This document shows, piece after piece, positions 49,841-57,766 of a DNA stretch of 64,000 bases; positions within the stretch are counted from its first letter, which is position 1, and each line of letters opens with the position of its first letter. The notes beneath the pieces were generated by a model. The model saw only the letters and a program-made list of their open reading frames with translations, searched no databases and had not been told where the DNA came from. The stretch is from Planomicrobium okeanokoites (GTDB lineage: Bacteria; Bacillota; Bacilli; Bacillales_A; Planococcaceae): contig NZ_QQRS01000001.1 in assembly GCF_003428875.1 (NCBI RefSeq), positions 682,001-746,000 of the forward strand, given 5' to 3'. The translations under genes and the position numbers were made by a program.

Positions 49841-50632
49841 TCATTCATTCATTTTCATTGCATCCGCCTGCTCCACAATCCCTTTTACAGGTTCGAAAGT
49901 GCGCCTGTGAATCGGAGTTATACCGAGCTCATTAATTGCCTGCACATGTGATTTAGTTCCATATCCGGCGTGCTGTTCGAAACCATATCCAGGATATTCA
50001 GCCGCATATGCTTCCATTATGGCGTCCCTTCCTGTTTTGGCCAAAATGGAGGCAGCTGCAATCGACAGACTTTTGGCGTCCCCTTTGATAATCGATGCAC
50101 AAGGGATTCCGACATCGAGCTGCATGGCATCGGCGAGAATGATCGACGGCGCAGGTTCAAGTGACATCGCGGCTTCAGCCATTGACTGCTTTGTTGCCTG
50201 ATAGATATTCAATCGGTCAATTTCTTCAGGAGGCTGTATATGTACAGCATAGCTTACAGCCACTTTTTTTATTTCCTCGGCAAAAAATTCCCTTTTCGCT
50301 TTCGGGATTTTTTTTGAATCATCGAGCCCGAGAAGTGTCGGGCAATGGTCAGGAAGTATGACGGCTGCCGTCACAACCGGTCCAGCCAGCGGACCTCTCC
50401 CTGCTTCATCAATCCCCGCCACGGTCCAATCAGGACTTTCTTTGAATGAATGGTCGAATTGCTGTTTGAGTTCAAGGTTCTCGAATAACTTTTCCTGAAG
50501 TGACTGTTTGCGTTTCCAGGAAGCCAATAATTTTTGGACAGCCTTTCGTTCATCCGTTTCCAATTCATCGATCCAAGGCTCCCACTTTTCTGTCTCGCCC
50601 AGTTTCTCGCGTATGATTTTAATCGTTTGCAT
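49841..50632 (-). CDS. rnhB: ribonuclease HII
   Basis: The 263-residue enzyme removes ribonucleotides misincorporated in DNA. The catalytic IDEAGRGPLAGPVVTAAVIL (about 74-93), LDDSKK and ADAMQLDVGIP regions hold the DEDD residues; HAGYGTKSH is near the end. It has the N-terminal extension common in Firmicutes RNase HII. It starts behind the rbgA terminator, with AGGAGGAG upstream. B. subtilis has ylqG/ylqH between rnhB and sucC; here there is only a 122-bp gap. Confidence 0.96.
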   Translation of the reverse strand: MQTIKIIREKLGETEKWEPWIDELETDERKAVQKLLASWKRKQSLQEKLFENLELKQQFDHSFKESPDWTVAGIDEAGRGPLAGPVVTAAVILPDHCPTLLGLDDSKKIPKAKREFFAEEIKKVAVSYAVHIQPPEEIDRLNIYQATKQSMAEAAMSLEPAPSIILADAMQLDVGIPCASIIKGDAKSLSIAAASILAKTGRDAIMEAYAAEYPGYGFEQHAGYGTKSHVQAINELGITPIHRRTFEPVKGIVEQADAMKMNE

Positions 50633-50671
50633 CCCGCTGCTCCTCCTGTTGCGCCAACTGCCGACTTTGTT

Positions 50672-50709
50672 AAAAATAAAAGAGGCTGCCCGGAATCGGA
50701 TCAGCCTCT
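50672..50709 (-). terminator. intrinsic terminator after rbgA
   Basis: Perfect 8-bp stem AGAGGCTG/CAGCCTCT with TTTTATTTTTA after it on the minus strand. Confidence 0.85.
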
Positions 50710-50729
50710 TTCATTTGCCTGCATTGTTG

Positions 50730-51599
50730 TTACGCCTCTTCTTCCACTATCATTTCATCTTTATAATCGAACGTGACTCGTCCAAGGTATTGATTGCGGA
50801 TGTCCCGTACAATCGCTTCGGCGGTCATTTCATAATCCACTTCGCCTTCATGCGATACAAAACGGCGCTTTTTGGCAATGTGGTCAAAGGTATGGACAAT
50901 TTCTTCATCGATATGATCAATTCCATAACGCTCTTTCAAACGCTCCGGATACCGCTGTTCCAGAAATTTAAGGGCATAGATGGCCAATTCCTGCATTTGG
51001 ATGACAGAATCTTTGATTGCTCCGGTTACCGCCAATTTAAAACCGGTTTCAGGGTCCTCGAATTTCGGCCATAGAATACCTGGAGTATCCAGCAATTCAA
51101 TTTCCTTACCAACCTTGATCCATTGCTGCGCTTTTGTCACCCCGGGCATATTCCCGGTTTTCGCAAGGCTCTTTTTAGCGAGTCGGTTGATCAAAGTCGA
51201 TTTGCCTACGTTCGGGATCCCGACGATCATGGCACGGATAGCGCGGGGTTTGATCCCTTTTGCAATCATGCGGTCCCATTTTTCGGCGAGGATCTCCTTC
51301 GACGCTTTCGTCACCAGCTGCAGTCCTTTGCCTTCAAGCGAGTTGATGGCTACTGCACGTGTGCCCTGTTCTTCAAAATAGTGGATCCACTTTTTCGTTT
51401 CTGCATCATCGGCCATATCCATCTTGTTTAAGATGATCAGCCTCGGTTTCTGCTGAATCACCTGATCGATCATCGGGTTGCGTGATGATAAGGGAAGCCT
51501 CGCATCAACAAGTTCAAATATGATATCGACTAATTTCAGTTTTTCAGTTACTTCTCTCCGGGCTTTCGCCATATGCCCCGGAAACCATTGAATCGTCAT
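50730..51599 (-). CDS. rbgA: ribosome biogenesis GTPase RbgA
   Basis: The 289-residue circularly permuted GTPase is required for late 50S assembly. The G4 motif (NKMDMAD, about 59-65) precedes G1 (GIPNVGKST, about 125-133) and G3 (DTPG). The N-terminal [11 protein letters not shown] is characteristic. It follows lepB by 11 bp and ends with a terminator. Confidence 0.97.
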   Translation of the reverse strand: MTIQWFPGHMAKARREVTEKLKLVDIIFELVDARLPLSSRNPMIDQVIQQKPRLIILNKMDMADDAETKKWIHYFEEQGTRAVAINSLEGKGLQLVTKASKEILAEKWDRMIAKGIKPRAIRAMIVGIPNVGKSTLINRLAKKSLAKTGNMPGVTKAQQWIKVGKEIELLDTPGILWPKFEDPETGFKLAVTGAIKDSVIQMQELAIYALKFLEQRYPERLKERYGIDHIDEEIVHTFDHIAKKRRFVSHEGEVDYEMTAEAIVRDIRNQYLGRVTFDYKDEMIVEEEA

Positions 51600-51610
51600 A
51601 AAATCTCTCC

Positions 51611-52168
51611 TTACTTAACAAGTCCAGCTTCTTCAAATGGCCAGAATACAAAACTAGTATTGCCGACAACTTCTTCCATTGGAACTACTCCGATAATCCG
51701 GCTGTCCTTGCTTGCCCGGCGATTATCGCCCATTACAAATACTGTTCCTTCCGGTACAGTACTGGAATTTATCTTTTCTTCAAGCGTAAAATCTTCTGTT
51801 AATGTGCCACTGACATCTTTTTTGTAGTCGTCCAGATACGGCTCATCTATTGGTTCACCGTTAATATATAATTGGTCATTTTCATAAGCGATATGATCCC
51901 CCGGCAAGCCGATGATCCGCTTGATATAATCTTTTTCTTCAGGCGCATGAAAAACGATGATGTCAAACCGTTCCGGATTCCCAATATTATAGCCAATTTT
52001 ATTGACAATCATGCGGTCGCCATGTTCTAGCGTCGGCATCATCGACTCCCCATCAACCACAATCGGCGTAAAAAGGAATATACGGATAATTGCTGCAAGA
52101 CCGAACGCGATCAATAGAGCTTTCGACCATTCCCACACTTCGTTCTTCTTTTTCGCTTCTGTTTCCAT
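51611..52168 (-). CDS. lepB: signal peptidase I
   Basis: The 185-residue membrane serine protease removes signal peptides. A single N-terminal membrane helix (about 18-33) precedes catalytic Ser42 in DGESMMPTL and Lys83 in [12 protein letters not shown]; the [11 protein letters not shown] box is near the C-terminus. It lies between rplS and rbgA, where B. subtilis has none, though several other Bacillales do. Confidence 0.95.
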   Translation of the reverse strand: METEAKKKNEVWEWSKALLIAFGLAAIIRIFLFTPIVVDGESMMPTLEHGDRMIVNKIGYNIGNPERFDIIVFHAPEEKDYIKRIIGLPGDHIAYENDQLYINGEPIDEPYLDDYKKDVSGTLTEDFTLEEKINSSTVPEGTVFVMGDNRRASKDSRIIGVVPMEEVVGNTSFVFWPFEEAGLVK

Positions 52169-52223
52169 GCGCGTTCCTCCCTATGCTTTGTGCTTTAATT
52201 GTACAAGGATATTTGCATTTAAG

Positions 52224-52258
52224 CAAAAAAGAAAGAGGGCGCGGACGCCCTCTTTCTG
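52224..52258 (-). terminator. intrinsic terminator after rplS
   Basis: Perfect 11-bp stem GAAAGAGGGCG/CGCCCTCTTTC with a 5-nt loop and TTTTTT after it on the minus strand. Confidence 0.92.
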
Positions 52259-52268
52259 CATTGCAATC

Positions 52269-52613
52269 TTATCTGATTTCTTTGATGCGAGCTGCTTTAC
52301 CGCGAAGGTTGCGCAAGTAGTACAGTTTCGCACGACGAACTTTACCGCGACGGGTAACTTCAAGTTGAGCAATTTTTGGTGTGTGTACAGGGAATGTACG
52401 TTCAACACCAACACCGTAAGAGATTTTGCGGACAGTGAATGATTCACTGATCCCGCCTCCGCGACGGCTGATGACAACTCCTTCGTATACCTGAATACGT
52501 TCGCGTGTACCCTCGACAACTTTAACGTGGACGCGGACAGTATCACCAGGACGGAAATCTGGGAGATCCGTACGAAGCTGTTCTTTTGTGATTTCTGTAA
52601 TAATGTTTTGCAT
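52269..52613 (-). CDS. rplS: 50S ribosomal protein L19
   Basis: The 114-residue protein bridges the two subunits. [56 protein letters not shown] is diagnostic. The ATG at 52613 gives [12 protein letters not shown], with GGAGAG upstream; the 34-residue upstream extension crosses the L19 leader and is not coding. Confidence 0.98.
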   Translation of the reverse strand: MQNIITEITKEQLRTDLPDFRPGDTVRVHVKVVEGTRERIQVYEGVVISRRGGGISESFTVRKISYGVGVERTFPVHTPKIAQLEVTRRGKVRRAKLYYLRNLRGKAARIKEIR

Positions 52614-52636
52614 GGTTTTCTCTCCTTCTACAGATG

Positions 52637-52737
52637 CTCTTGCATTCATAAGCCGATTGCAGCGGAACACCGTAATCCTGTACTTCACATAAAAGTACAG
52701 ACTCCATGTTATCACTAAGCAACAGCATTTGCAAGAG
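52637..52737 (-). promoter_or_regulatory. L19 leader RNA (autoregulatory structure)
   Basis: A perfect 8-bp closing helix (CTCTTGCA/TGCAAGAG) encloses a strong hairpin CTGTACTT/AAGTACAG and a further arm. It fills the trmD-rplS gap, upstream of the rplS ribosome site. Position and shape match the L19 leader motif known in Firmicutes; assignment to that family is by eye. Confidence 0.65.
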
Positions 52738-52748
52738 TTAATCTGTGA

Positions 52749-53474
52749 TCATTTTCTATTTTTCAAGTCATCCAAAATCTTCTTCTGTTCATCAGTCAGG
52801 TCGATTTTCTCCAGCAGATCCGGACGGCGTTCGAGAGTTCTTTTCAGTGTCTGTTCCTCGCGCCATTTATCGACTTTCCCGTGGTTTCCGGAAGTCAAAA
52901 CATCCGGCACTTTCCACCCGCGGTATTCAGCGGGTCTTGTGTACTGTGGATGCTCCAGAAAACCTGTCGAAAAAGAATCCTTAACAGGCGAATCCGCATT
53001 GCCGAGCACGCCGGGCAGCAGTCTTACTACACTGTCGATGACAGTCATGGCCGCCAGTTCCCCGCCAGTCAAAACAAAATCGCCGATTGAAATCTCATCG
53101 GTCACCAGATGTTCACGGATCCGTTCATCGTATCCTTCGTAATGGCCACAGATGAAAATCAGTTCCTCTTCCTGCGCAAGCTCTTCCGCTTTTTTCTGTG
53201 TAAAGCGCTCACCTTGCGGGCACATAAGGATGACACGGGGCTTCCCTTGGCCAGAGAGCGCTTCTACAGCGTTGAAAACCGGTTCCGGCTTCAGCACCAT
53301 TCCAGCACCGCCGCCAAATGGATAATCATCCACCTGGCGTTTATTATCAGCAAATTCCCTGAAATCGGATACTGCAAATGTTACAGCATTTTTTTCCTGG
53401 GCTTTCTTTAGCATCGACTGGTTGAAAACACCTTCGAACATGGCTGGGAATAATGAAAGAACATTTATTTTCAT
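52749..53474 (-). CDS. trmD: tRNA (guanine-N1-)-methyltransferase
   Basis: The 241-residue SPOUT methyltransferase makes m1G37 in tRNAs. The trefoil knot region [12 protein letters not shown] and [15 protein letters not shown], and [16 protein letters not shown] are diagnostic. Its start overlaps the rimM stop (ATGA). The rplS leader begins 12 bp past its stop. Confidence 0.97.
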   Translation of the reverse strand: MKINVLSLFPAMFEGVFNQSMLKKAQEKNAVTFAVSDFREFADNKRQVDDYPFGGGAGMVLKPEPVFNAVEALSGQGKPRVILMCPQGERFTQKKAEELAQEEELIFICGHYEGYDERIREHLVTDEISIGDFVLTGGELAAMTVIDSVVRLLPGVLGNADSPVKDSFSTGFLEHPQYTRPAEYRGWKVPDVLTSGNHGKVDKWREEQTLKRTLERRPDLLEKIDLTDEQKKILDDLKNRK

Positions 53475-53989
53475 TCGTTCAACAAACCTTCCATGACTTC
53501 AATCGTCACTTTTTTCTCTTCGACATCAATGTCCTTGACGACATCTTCGATATAAGGGATATACTGCTTCTTGCCGGCTTGAGGTGTGATTTCCCATACG
53601 TCATTCGCACCGGTTTCCAGGATTTCAGTGATTTTGCCCAGTTCACGGCCTTCGTCAGTGAAGACTGTGCAGCCCAGAATTTCATGGTGATAGAACGCGC
53701 CTTCTTCCAATTCCGTCAGGTCATGTTCAGCAATTCGCAGATACGAATCTTTGAACTCTTCAACCATATTGATATTAGGATAGCCTTCAAATGTCAGCAG
53801 CTCAAAATTCTTATGCTGCCGATGGCTCGCAATTTTGACCATGATCGGCTTTTTTTCATCTTTCTTAAAAAGGCCCAGTTTCGTCCCTACTGCAAAACGT
53901 TCCTCCGGAAAATCCGTGCGGGATAAAACACGCACTTCTCCGCGGATTCCGTGGGTATTAACGATTTTTCCAACATTAAACCATTCCAC
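53471..53989 (-). CDS. rimM: ribosome maturation factor RimM
   Basis: The 172-residue factor acts in 30S head assembly with S19. [30 protein letters not shown] and the PRC-barrel part with ANDVWEI and [26 protein letters not shown] are typical. GTG at 53989 is placed 9 nt after GGA, which is better than a TTG two codons earlier that lies too close to that site. The usual neighbour ylqD is absent upstream; repeats fill the gap. Confidence 0.95.
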   Translation of the reverse strand: MEWFNVGKIVNTHGIRGEVRVLSRTDFPEERFAVGTKLGLFKKDEKKPIMVKIASHRQHKNFELLTFEGYPNINMVEEFKDSYLRIAEHDLTELEEGAFYHHEILGCTVFTDEGRELGKITEILETGANDVWEITPQAGKKQYIPYIEDVVKDIDVEEKKVTIEVMEGLLNE

Positions 53990-54048
53990 GCGCAAACATC
54001 CTTTCTATTTCAGTATTTATATTATAAAAATTATTAAGTAATCGCGCC

Positions 54049-54132
54049 GGCGCTTAGGACAAAGCTCCCGCAATAAGCCGAGAAGTGCACTCGTCTTATT
54101 GCTTCGCTCAGTCCATTGGCGCGCCAGCGCTG
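54049..54132. repeat. palindromic repeat family C, copy 2
   Basis: The sequence GGCGCTTAGGACAAAGCTCC and the CAATAAG/CTTATTG, CGAG/CTCG and GGAC/GTCC arms match the copy at 38637-38726. The loop differs (AAGTGCA here, AAGAACG there) while the stem is kept. This copy is free-standing and not inside family A ends. Confidence 0.75.
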
Positions 54133-54163
54133 AGAAAATAGCTTTTATTGAGAGATTATCTGA

Positions 54164-54303
54164 GATATGGAGCAAAACAGCGAAGACGCCATGGGGAGCA
54201 GGCGAATGCCGACGAAGTGCAAGATTCACTCGAGTGAAGTGAAACGAGCTCGAGTTAGCTCAGTGCGAGCCCCCAGGCAAGCGAAGTTGTTTTGCGGAAT
54301 ATC
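54164..54303. repeat. palindromic repeat family B, 140-bp copy
   Basis: The ends GATATGGAGCAAAACAGC and GTTGTTTTGCGGAATATC are inverted. The interior shares AGCTCAGTGCGAGCCCCCAGG and a CACTCGAGTGAAGTG region with the 38926 copy but lacks that copy's module D insert. Confidence 0.78.
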
Positions 54304-54323
54304 GGCTATAACGACAATCCCAA

Positions 54324-54357
54324 GAAAAAAGGAAGGAACCGGGGCTCCTTCCTTTTA
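54324..54357 (-). terminator. intrinsic terminator after khpA
   Basis: Stem AAGGAAGGA/TCCTTCCTT with a short GC loop and TTTTTTC after it on the minus strand, 2 bp from the khpA stop. It separates rpsP-khpA from rimM-trmD-rplS. Confidence 0.88.
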
Positions 54358-54358
54358 C

Positions 54359-54592
54359 TTAATCCACAATATCGAGGTAAGTTTTTTTCTTATGATGATT
54401 GCCTGCTGCTGAATACACGATAGCGCGGATGGCTTTCGCCACACGGCCTTGCTTACCGATCACTTTCCCTGTATCTTGCTGATGCACGGAAAGCTTGTAG
54501 ACAATACGGCTATTATTTTCGTCAATTTCAATACGAACTTCTTCCGGATGATCAACCAGCGGTTTCACAATGGATTCAATCAGCTGCTTCAT
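54359..54592 (-). CDS. khpA: KH-domain RNA-binding protein KhpA (YlqC)
   Basis: The 77-residue single KH-domain protein has the RNA-binding loop TGKVIGKQGRVAKAIRAIVYSAA. In other Firmicutes it works with KhpB in small RNA and cell-division/ribosome biology. It follows rpsP by 13 bp. Confidence 0.95.
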   Translation of the reverse strand: MKQLIESIVKPLVDHPEEVRIEIDENNSRIVYKLSVHQQDTGKVIGKQGRVAKAIRAIVYSAAGNHHKKKTYLDIVD

Positions 54593-54605
54593 AAGAAAGT
54601 CTCCC

Positions 54606-54878
54606 TTACTTGTTTAATTTGTCGTTATGGAATTTCTCCATAATGCCTTTTTGAGAAAACAAGTTACGAACAGTGTCAGATGGTTTAGCGCCATCGTGAA
54701 GCCATTTCAACGCCAATTCTTCGTCGATTTTAACTTCAGCTGGAACTGTCAGCGGGTTGTAAGTACCTACTGTCTGAATTTGACGGCCGTCACGTGGAGC
54801 ACGTGAGTCAGCTACAACAATACGATAGAAAGGAGATTTTTTAGCTCCCATACGTTTTAATCTAATTTTTACTGCCAT
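54606..54878 (-). CDS. rpsP: 30S ribosomal protein S16
   Basis: The 90-residue protein is recognised by [43 protein letters not shown]. It lies between ffh and khpA, the standard order. Confidence 0.98.
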   Translation of the reverse strand: MAVKIRLKRMGAKKSPFYRIVVADSRAPRDGRQIQTVGTYNPLTVPAEVKIDEELALKWLHDGAKPSDTVRNLFSQKGIMEKFHNDKLNK

Positions 54879-54971
54879 TTCTTAAAGCACCTCCGAATAG
54901 TTTCACACAAGATATTATATTAGCAAGCTTTAAATAGTTTGTAAAGTATTTTTTCTTAACACCTTATAAAA

Positions 54972-56330
54972 TTATTTAAAAAGTGAGTCCAGGCCTGGCA
55001 TTGACATCTTTTTCTTGCCTTTTTTCGAGCTCATGCCGGACATTTGTTTCATCATTTTCTTCATATCTTCGAATTGTTTCAACAAGCGGTTGACGTCCTG
55101 AATCGACGTCCCCGATCCGCGCGCGATCCGTTTTTTCCGGTTCGCGTTGATGATTTCAGGCGTTGTTTTCTCCTGTTTCGTCATCGAATAGATGATGGCT
55201 TCTACACGGCCCATTTGGCTTTCATCCACTTTTGCGTTTTCCAGCCCTTTGATTTTATTGGCGCCGGGCAGCATCTTCAGGATTTCATCCAATGGCCCCA
55301 TCTGTTTGACCTGTGCCAGCTGTTCCAGGAAATCATCGAACGTAAATGAAGACGTACGGAATTTCTCTTCGAGCTGTTTCGCTTTTTCTTCATCAACATT
55401 AGTCTGCGCTTTTTCAATCAGCGACAGCATATCGCCCATTCCGAGGATCCGTGATGCCATGCGTTCCGGATGGAATACATCCAAAGCATCCAGTTTTTCG
55501 CCCATACCGATGAATTTGATCGGCTTTTGCGTTACAGTACGGATAGACAATGCCGCCCCGCCGCGTGTATCGCCGTCAAGTTTCGTCAGGACGACTCCCG
55601 TGATACCGATTGCTTCATCAAAGCTTTGTGCCACGTTCACTGCATCCTGCCCGGTCATGGCATCTACAACCAGGAAGATTTCATCCGGTTCCTTCAATGC
55701 ACGGATATCCTTCAATTCCTGCATCAGCGTATCGTCTATATGCAAGCGGCCAGCCGTATCGATAATGACTGTATCCAAATGTTCCGCTTTCGCGTGTTCG
55801 ATCGCCTGACGAGCAATTTCAACCGGTGATATGTCTGTCCCTTTTGAAAATACCGGAATGGTCAGCTGTTTGCCGACTGTTTCCAATTGCTGTACAGCCG
55901 CCGGACGGTATACGTCAGCCGCTACCAATAACGGTTTGCGGTTATGCTTCTTGCGCAGCAATCCCGCCAGTTTTCCGGTAGTGGTCGTTTTACCTGCACC
56001 TTGCAGACCCACCATCATGATGACTGTCGGCTGTTTGGTTGAAAATTCGATTTTGCTCTGCTCGCCGCCCATCAATTCCGTCAATTCATCCTTAACGATT
56101 TTGACGACCTGCTGGCCCGGTGTCAAGCTGTCCATTACATCTGAACCGGCAGCGCGTTCACTTACTTTCTTAACGAATTCTTTTACTACTTTTAAGTTAA
56201 CATCCGCTTCGATCAAAGCGAAACGGACTTCACGCATCATATCTTTAACATCTGCTTCAGACACTTTACCTTTGCCCTTGATCTTAGTCATGGTGCCTTG
56301 CAGGCGTTCGGATAAACCTTCAAATGCCAT
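54972..56330 (-). CDS. ffh: signal recognition particle protein Ffh
   Basis: The 452-residue SRP GTPase targets membrane proteins with 4.5S RNA. N domain, G domain with GLQGAGKTTT (about 106-115), DTAGRLHID and TKLDGDTRGGAAL, and a Met-rich M domain (MKKMMKQMSGMSSKKGKKKMSM at the end) are present. GGAGG precedes the ATG by 8 nt. It follows ylxM by 12 bp. Confidence 0.98.
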   Translation of the reverse strand: MAFEGLSERLQGTMTKIKGKGKVSEADVKDMMREVRFALIEADVNLKVVKEFVKKVSERAAGSDVMDSLTPGQQVVKIVKDELTELMGGEQSKIEFSTKQPTVIMMVGLQGAGKTTTTGKLAGLLRKKHNRKPLLVAADVYRPAAVQQLETVGKQLTIPVFSKGTDISPVEIARQAIEHAKAEHLDTVIIDTAGRLHIDDTLMQELKDIRALKEPDEIFLVVDAMTGQDAVNVAQSFDEAIGITGVVLTKLDGDTRGGAALSIRTVTQKPIKFIGMGEKLDALDVFHPERMASRILGMGDMLSLIEKAQTNVDEEKAKQLEEKFRTSSFTFDDFLEQLAQVKQMGPLDEILKMLPGANKIKGLENAKVDESQMGRVEAIIYSMTKQEKTTPEIINANRKKRIARGSGTSIQDVNRLLKQFEDMKKMMKQMSGMSSKKGKKKMSMPGLDSLFK

Positions 56331-56342
56331 TCGTTCCGCCTC

Positions 56343-56669
56343 CTAATCCCATTCTTTCAGTTCACTGAGGAATTTATGGATGTTTTCTTCAGTGAAGGGG
56401 TTTTTCTCGAATGTCGAAACCAGTTCCTGCCGACGCTGAAATTTATCGAACAGCTGGAGCTTCGCTTCGTATTCCTCGAGCATCGCTTCAGTACGGCGTA
56501 TATTATCGTAAACCGCCTGTCGCGTAATATTGTATTCTTCGGCAATTTCACCTAAAGAATGGTCATCCAAATAATACAGCATCATATAACTGCGCTGTTT
56601 TGGCGTCAGCAATTCCTGATAGAAATCGAATAGATAGTTCATCCGTGTCGTTTTTTCCAAACCCATCAT
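56343..56669 (-). CDS. ylxM: SRP-associated HTH protein YlxM
   Basis: The 108-residue helix-turn-helix protein resembles sigma region 4 ([47 protein letters not shown]). In streptococci the homologue modulates SRP. The start could be either of the two first ATGs; GGGGTGAG serves both. Confidence 0.94.
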   Translation of the reverse strand: MMGLEKTTRMNYLFDFYQELLTPKQRSYMMLYYLDDHSLGEIAEEYNITRQAVYDNIRRTEAMLEEYEAKLQLFDKFQRRQELVSTFEKNPFTEENIHKFLSELKEWD

Positions 56670-56733
56670 GTCTGCTCACCCCGTTCATACTACACACAAC
56701 ATTACTGAAAATGAAATCAACCGTCAAGTAATT

Positions 56734-57750
56734 TTACTTGTCTGCAGCATCCTCTTCCATTTCCTCTTCCTTATCCAAACCTTCGGCAAACAGGCCATAA
56801 ACATATTTCTGTGGATCGAACGGCTGAAGGTCATCCATTTTTTCACCCAGACCGACAAATTTGACGGGGATGTTGAGTTTATTGCGGATAGCCAGAACGA
56901 TACCGCCTTTTGCGGTGCCGTCCAGTTTAGTCAATACGATGCCCGTAACTTCCGTCACTTCTTTGAAAGTCTGTGCCTGGATCATCGCATTCTGTCCGGT
57001 TGTGGCATCAAGTGCCAGCAGCACTTCATGCGGAGCACCCGGAATTTCACGCCCTAACACACGGTGGACTTTTTCCAGTTCATTCATTAAATTGACTTTG
57101 TTCTGAAGGCGCCCCGCCGTATCGCAGATCAACACATCCACACCGCGTGATTTCGCCGAACGCACAGCATCGTACATGACCGCTGCAGGATCCGAACCGG
57201 CGGCTTGCTTGATCACATCCACACCGACCCGCTGTCCCCAGACATCCAATTGCTCAATTGCTCCGGCACGGAAAGTGTCGCCGGCCGCTAGCATGACCGA
57301 TTTACCTTCATTCTTCAAACGGTGGGCCAGTTTACCGATAGTCGTTGTCTTGCCCACACCGTTTACGCCCACCATTAAAATGACGGTCAAGCCATCGGCG
57401 AACTTGATTTCGTTCAATTCAGGTTCACCGGCCTGGTAAATCTCAACCAATTTTTCTGAGATGACAGACTGTACGTTCGAAGTGTCCCGCACATTTTTGC
57501 GCTGTACTTCATAGCGCAATTCATCCATCAATTCGAGAACGGTTTCAAAGCCGACATCCGCCTGCAAAAGTACTTCTTCAAGTTCCTCGAAGAAATCTTC
57601 ATCCACTTTGCGGTATTTCGCCACTAAGTCGTTTATGCGTGAGGTAAACCCCGTACGCGTCTTTTCCAGACCTTCTTTATACTTTTCGGTTGATTGTTCC
57701 TGCTCGGCGTTGCCGGCAAATTTATCTTTCAGCTTCTTGAAAAAACTCAC
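56734..57750 (-). CDS. ftsY: signal recognition particle receptor FtsY
   Basis: The 338-residue SRP receptor GTPase shows GVNGVGKTTTIGKL (about 132-145), DTAGRLQNKVNLMNEL and TKLDGTAKGG. The N-terminal acidic/membrane-associated region is short, as in Bacillus. The start is GTG, with GGAGG 9 nt upstream. It follows smc and precedes ylxM. Confidence 0.97.
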   Translation of the reverse strand: MSFFKKLKDKFAGNAEQEQSTEKYKEGLEKTRTGFTSRINDLVAKYRKVDEDFFEELEEVLLQADVGFETVLELMDELRYEVQRKNVRDTSNVQSVISEKLVEIYQAGEPELNEIKFADGLTVILMVGVNGVGKTTTIGKLAHRLKNEGKSVMLAAGDTFRAGAIEQLDVWGQRVGVDVIKQAAGSDPAAVMYDAVRSAKSRGVDVLICDTAGRLQNKVNLMNELEKVHRVLGREIPGAPHEVLLALDATTGQNAMIQAQTFKEVTEVTGIVLTKLDGTAKGGIVLAIRNKLNIPVKFVGLGEKMDDLQPFDPQKYVYGLFAEGLDKEEEMEEDAADK

Positions 57751-57766
57751 CAGATCACTCCTCCAT

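Noticed and set aside
49841-49860. Short tandem ATTC units near the rnhB stop
   Set aside because: Only three or four units that include the coding end of rnhB; too short to be a meaningful repeat.
54017-54229. A 70-codon minus-strand frame considered as a ylqD remnant
   Set aside because: Its sequence comes from repeat families B and C and does not resemble YlqD.
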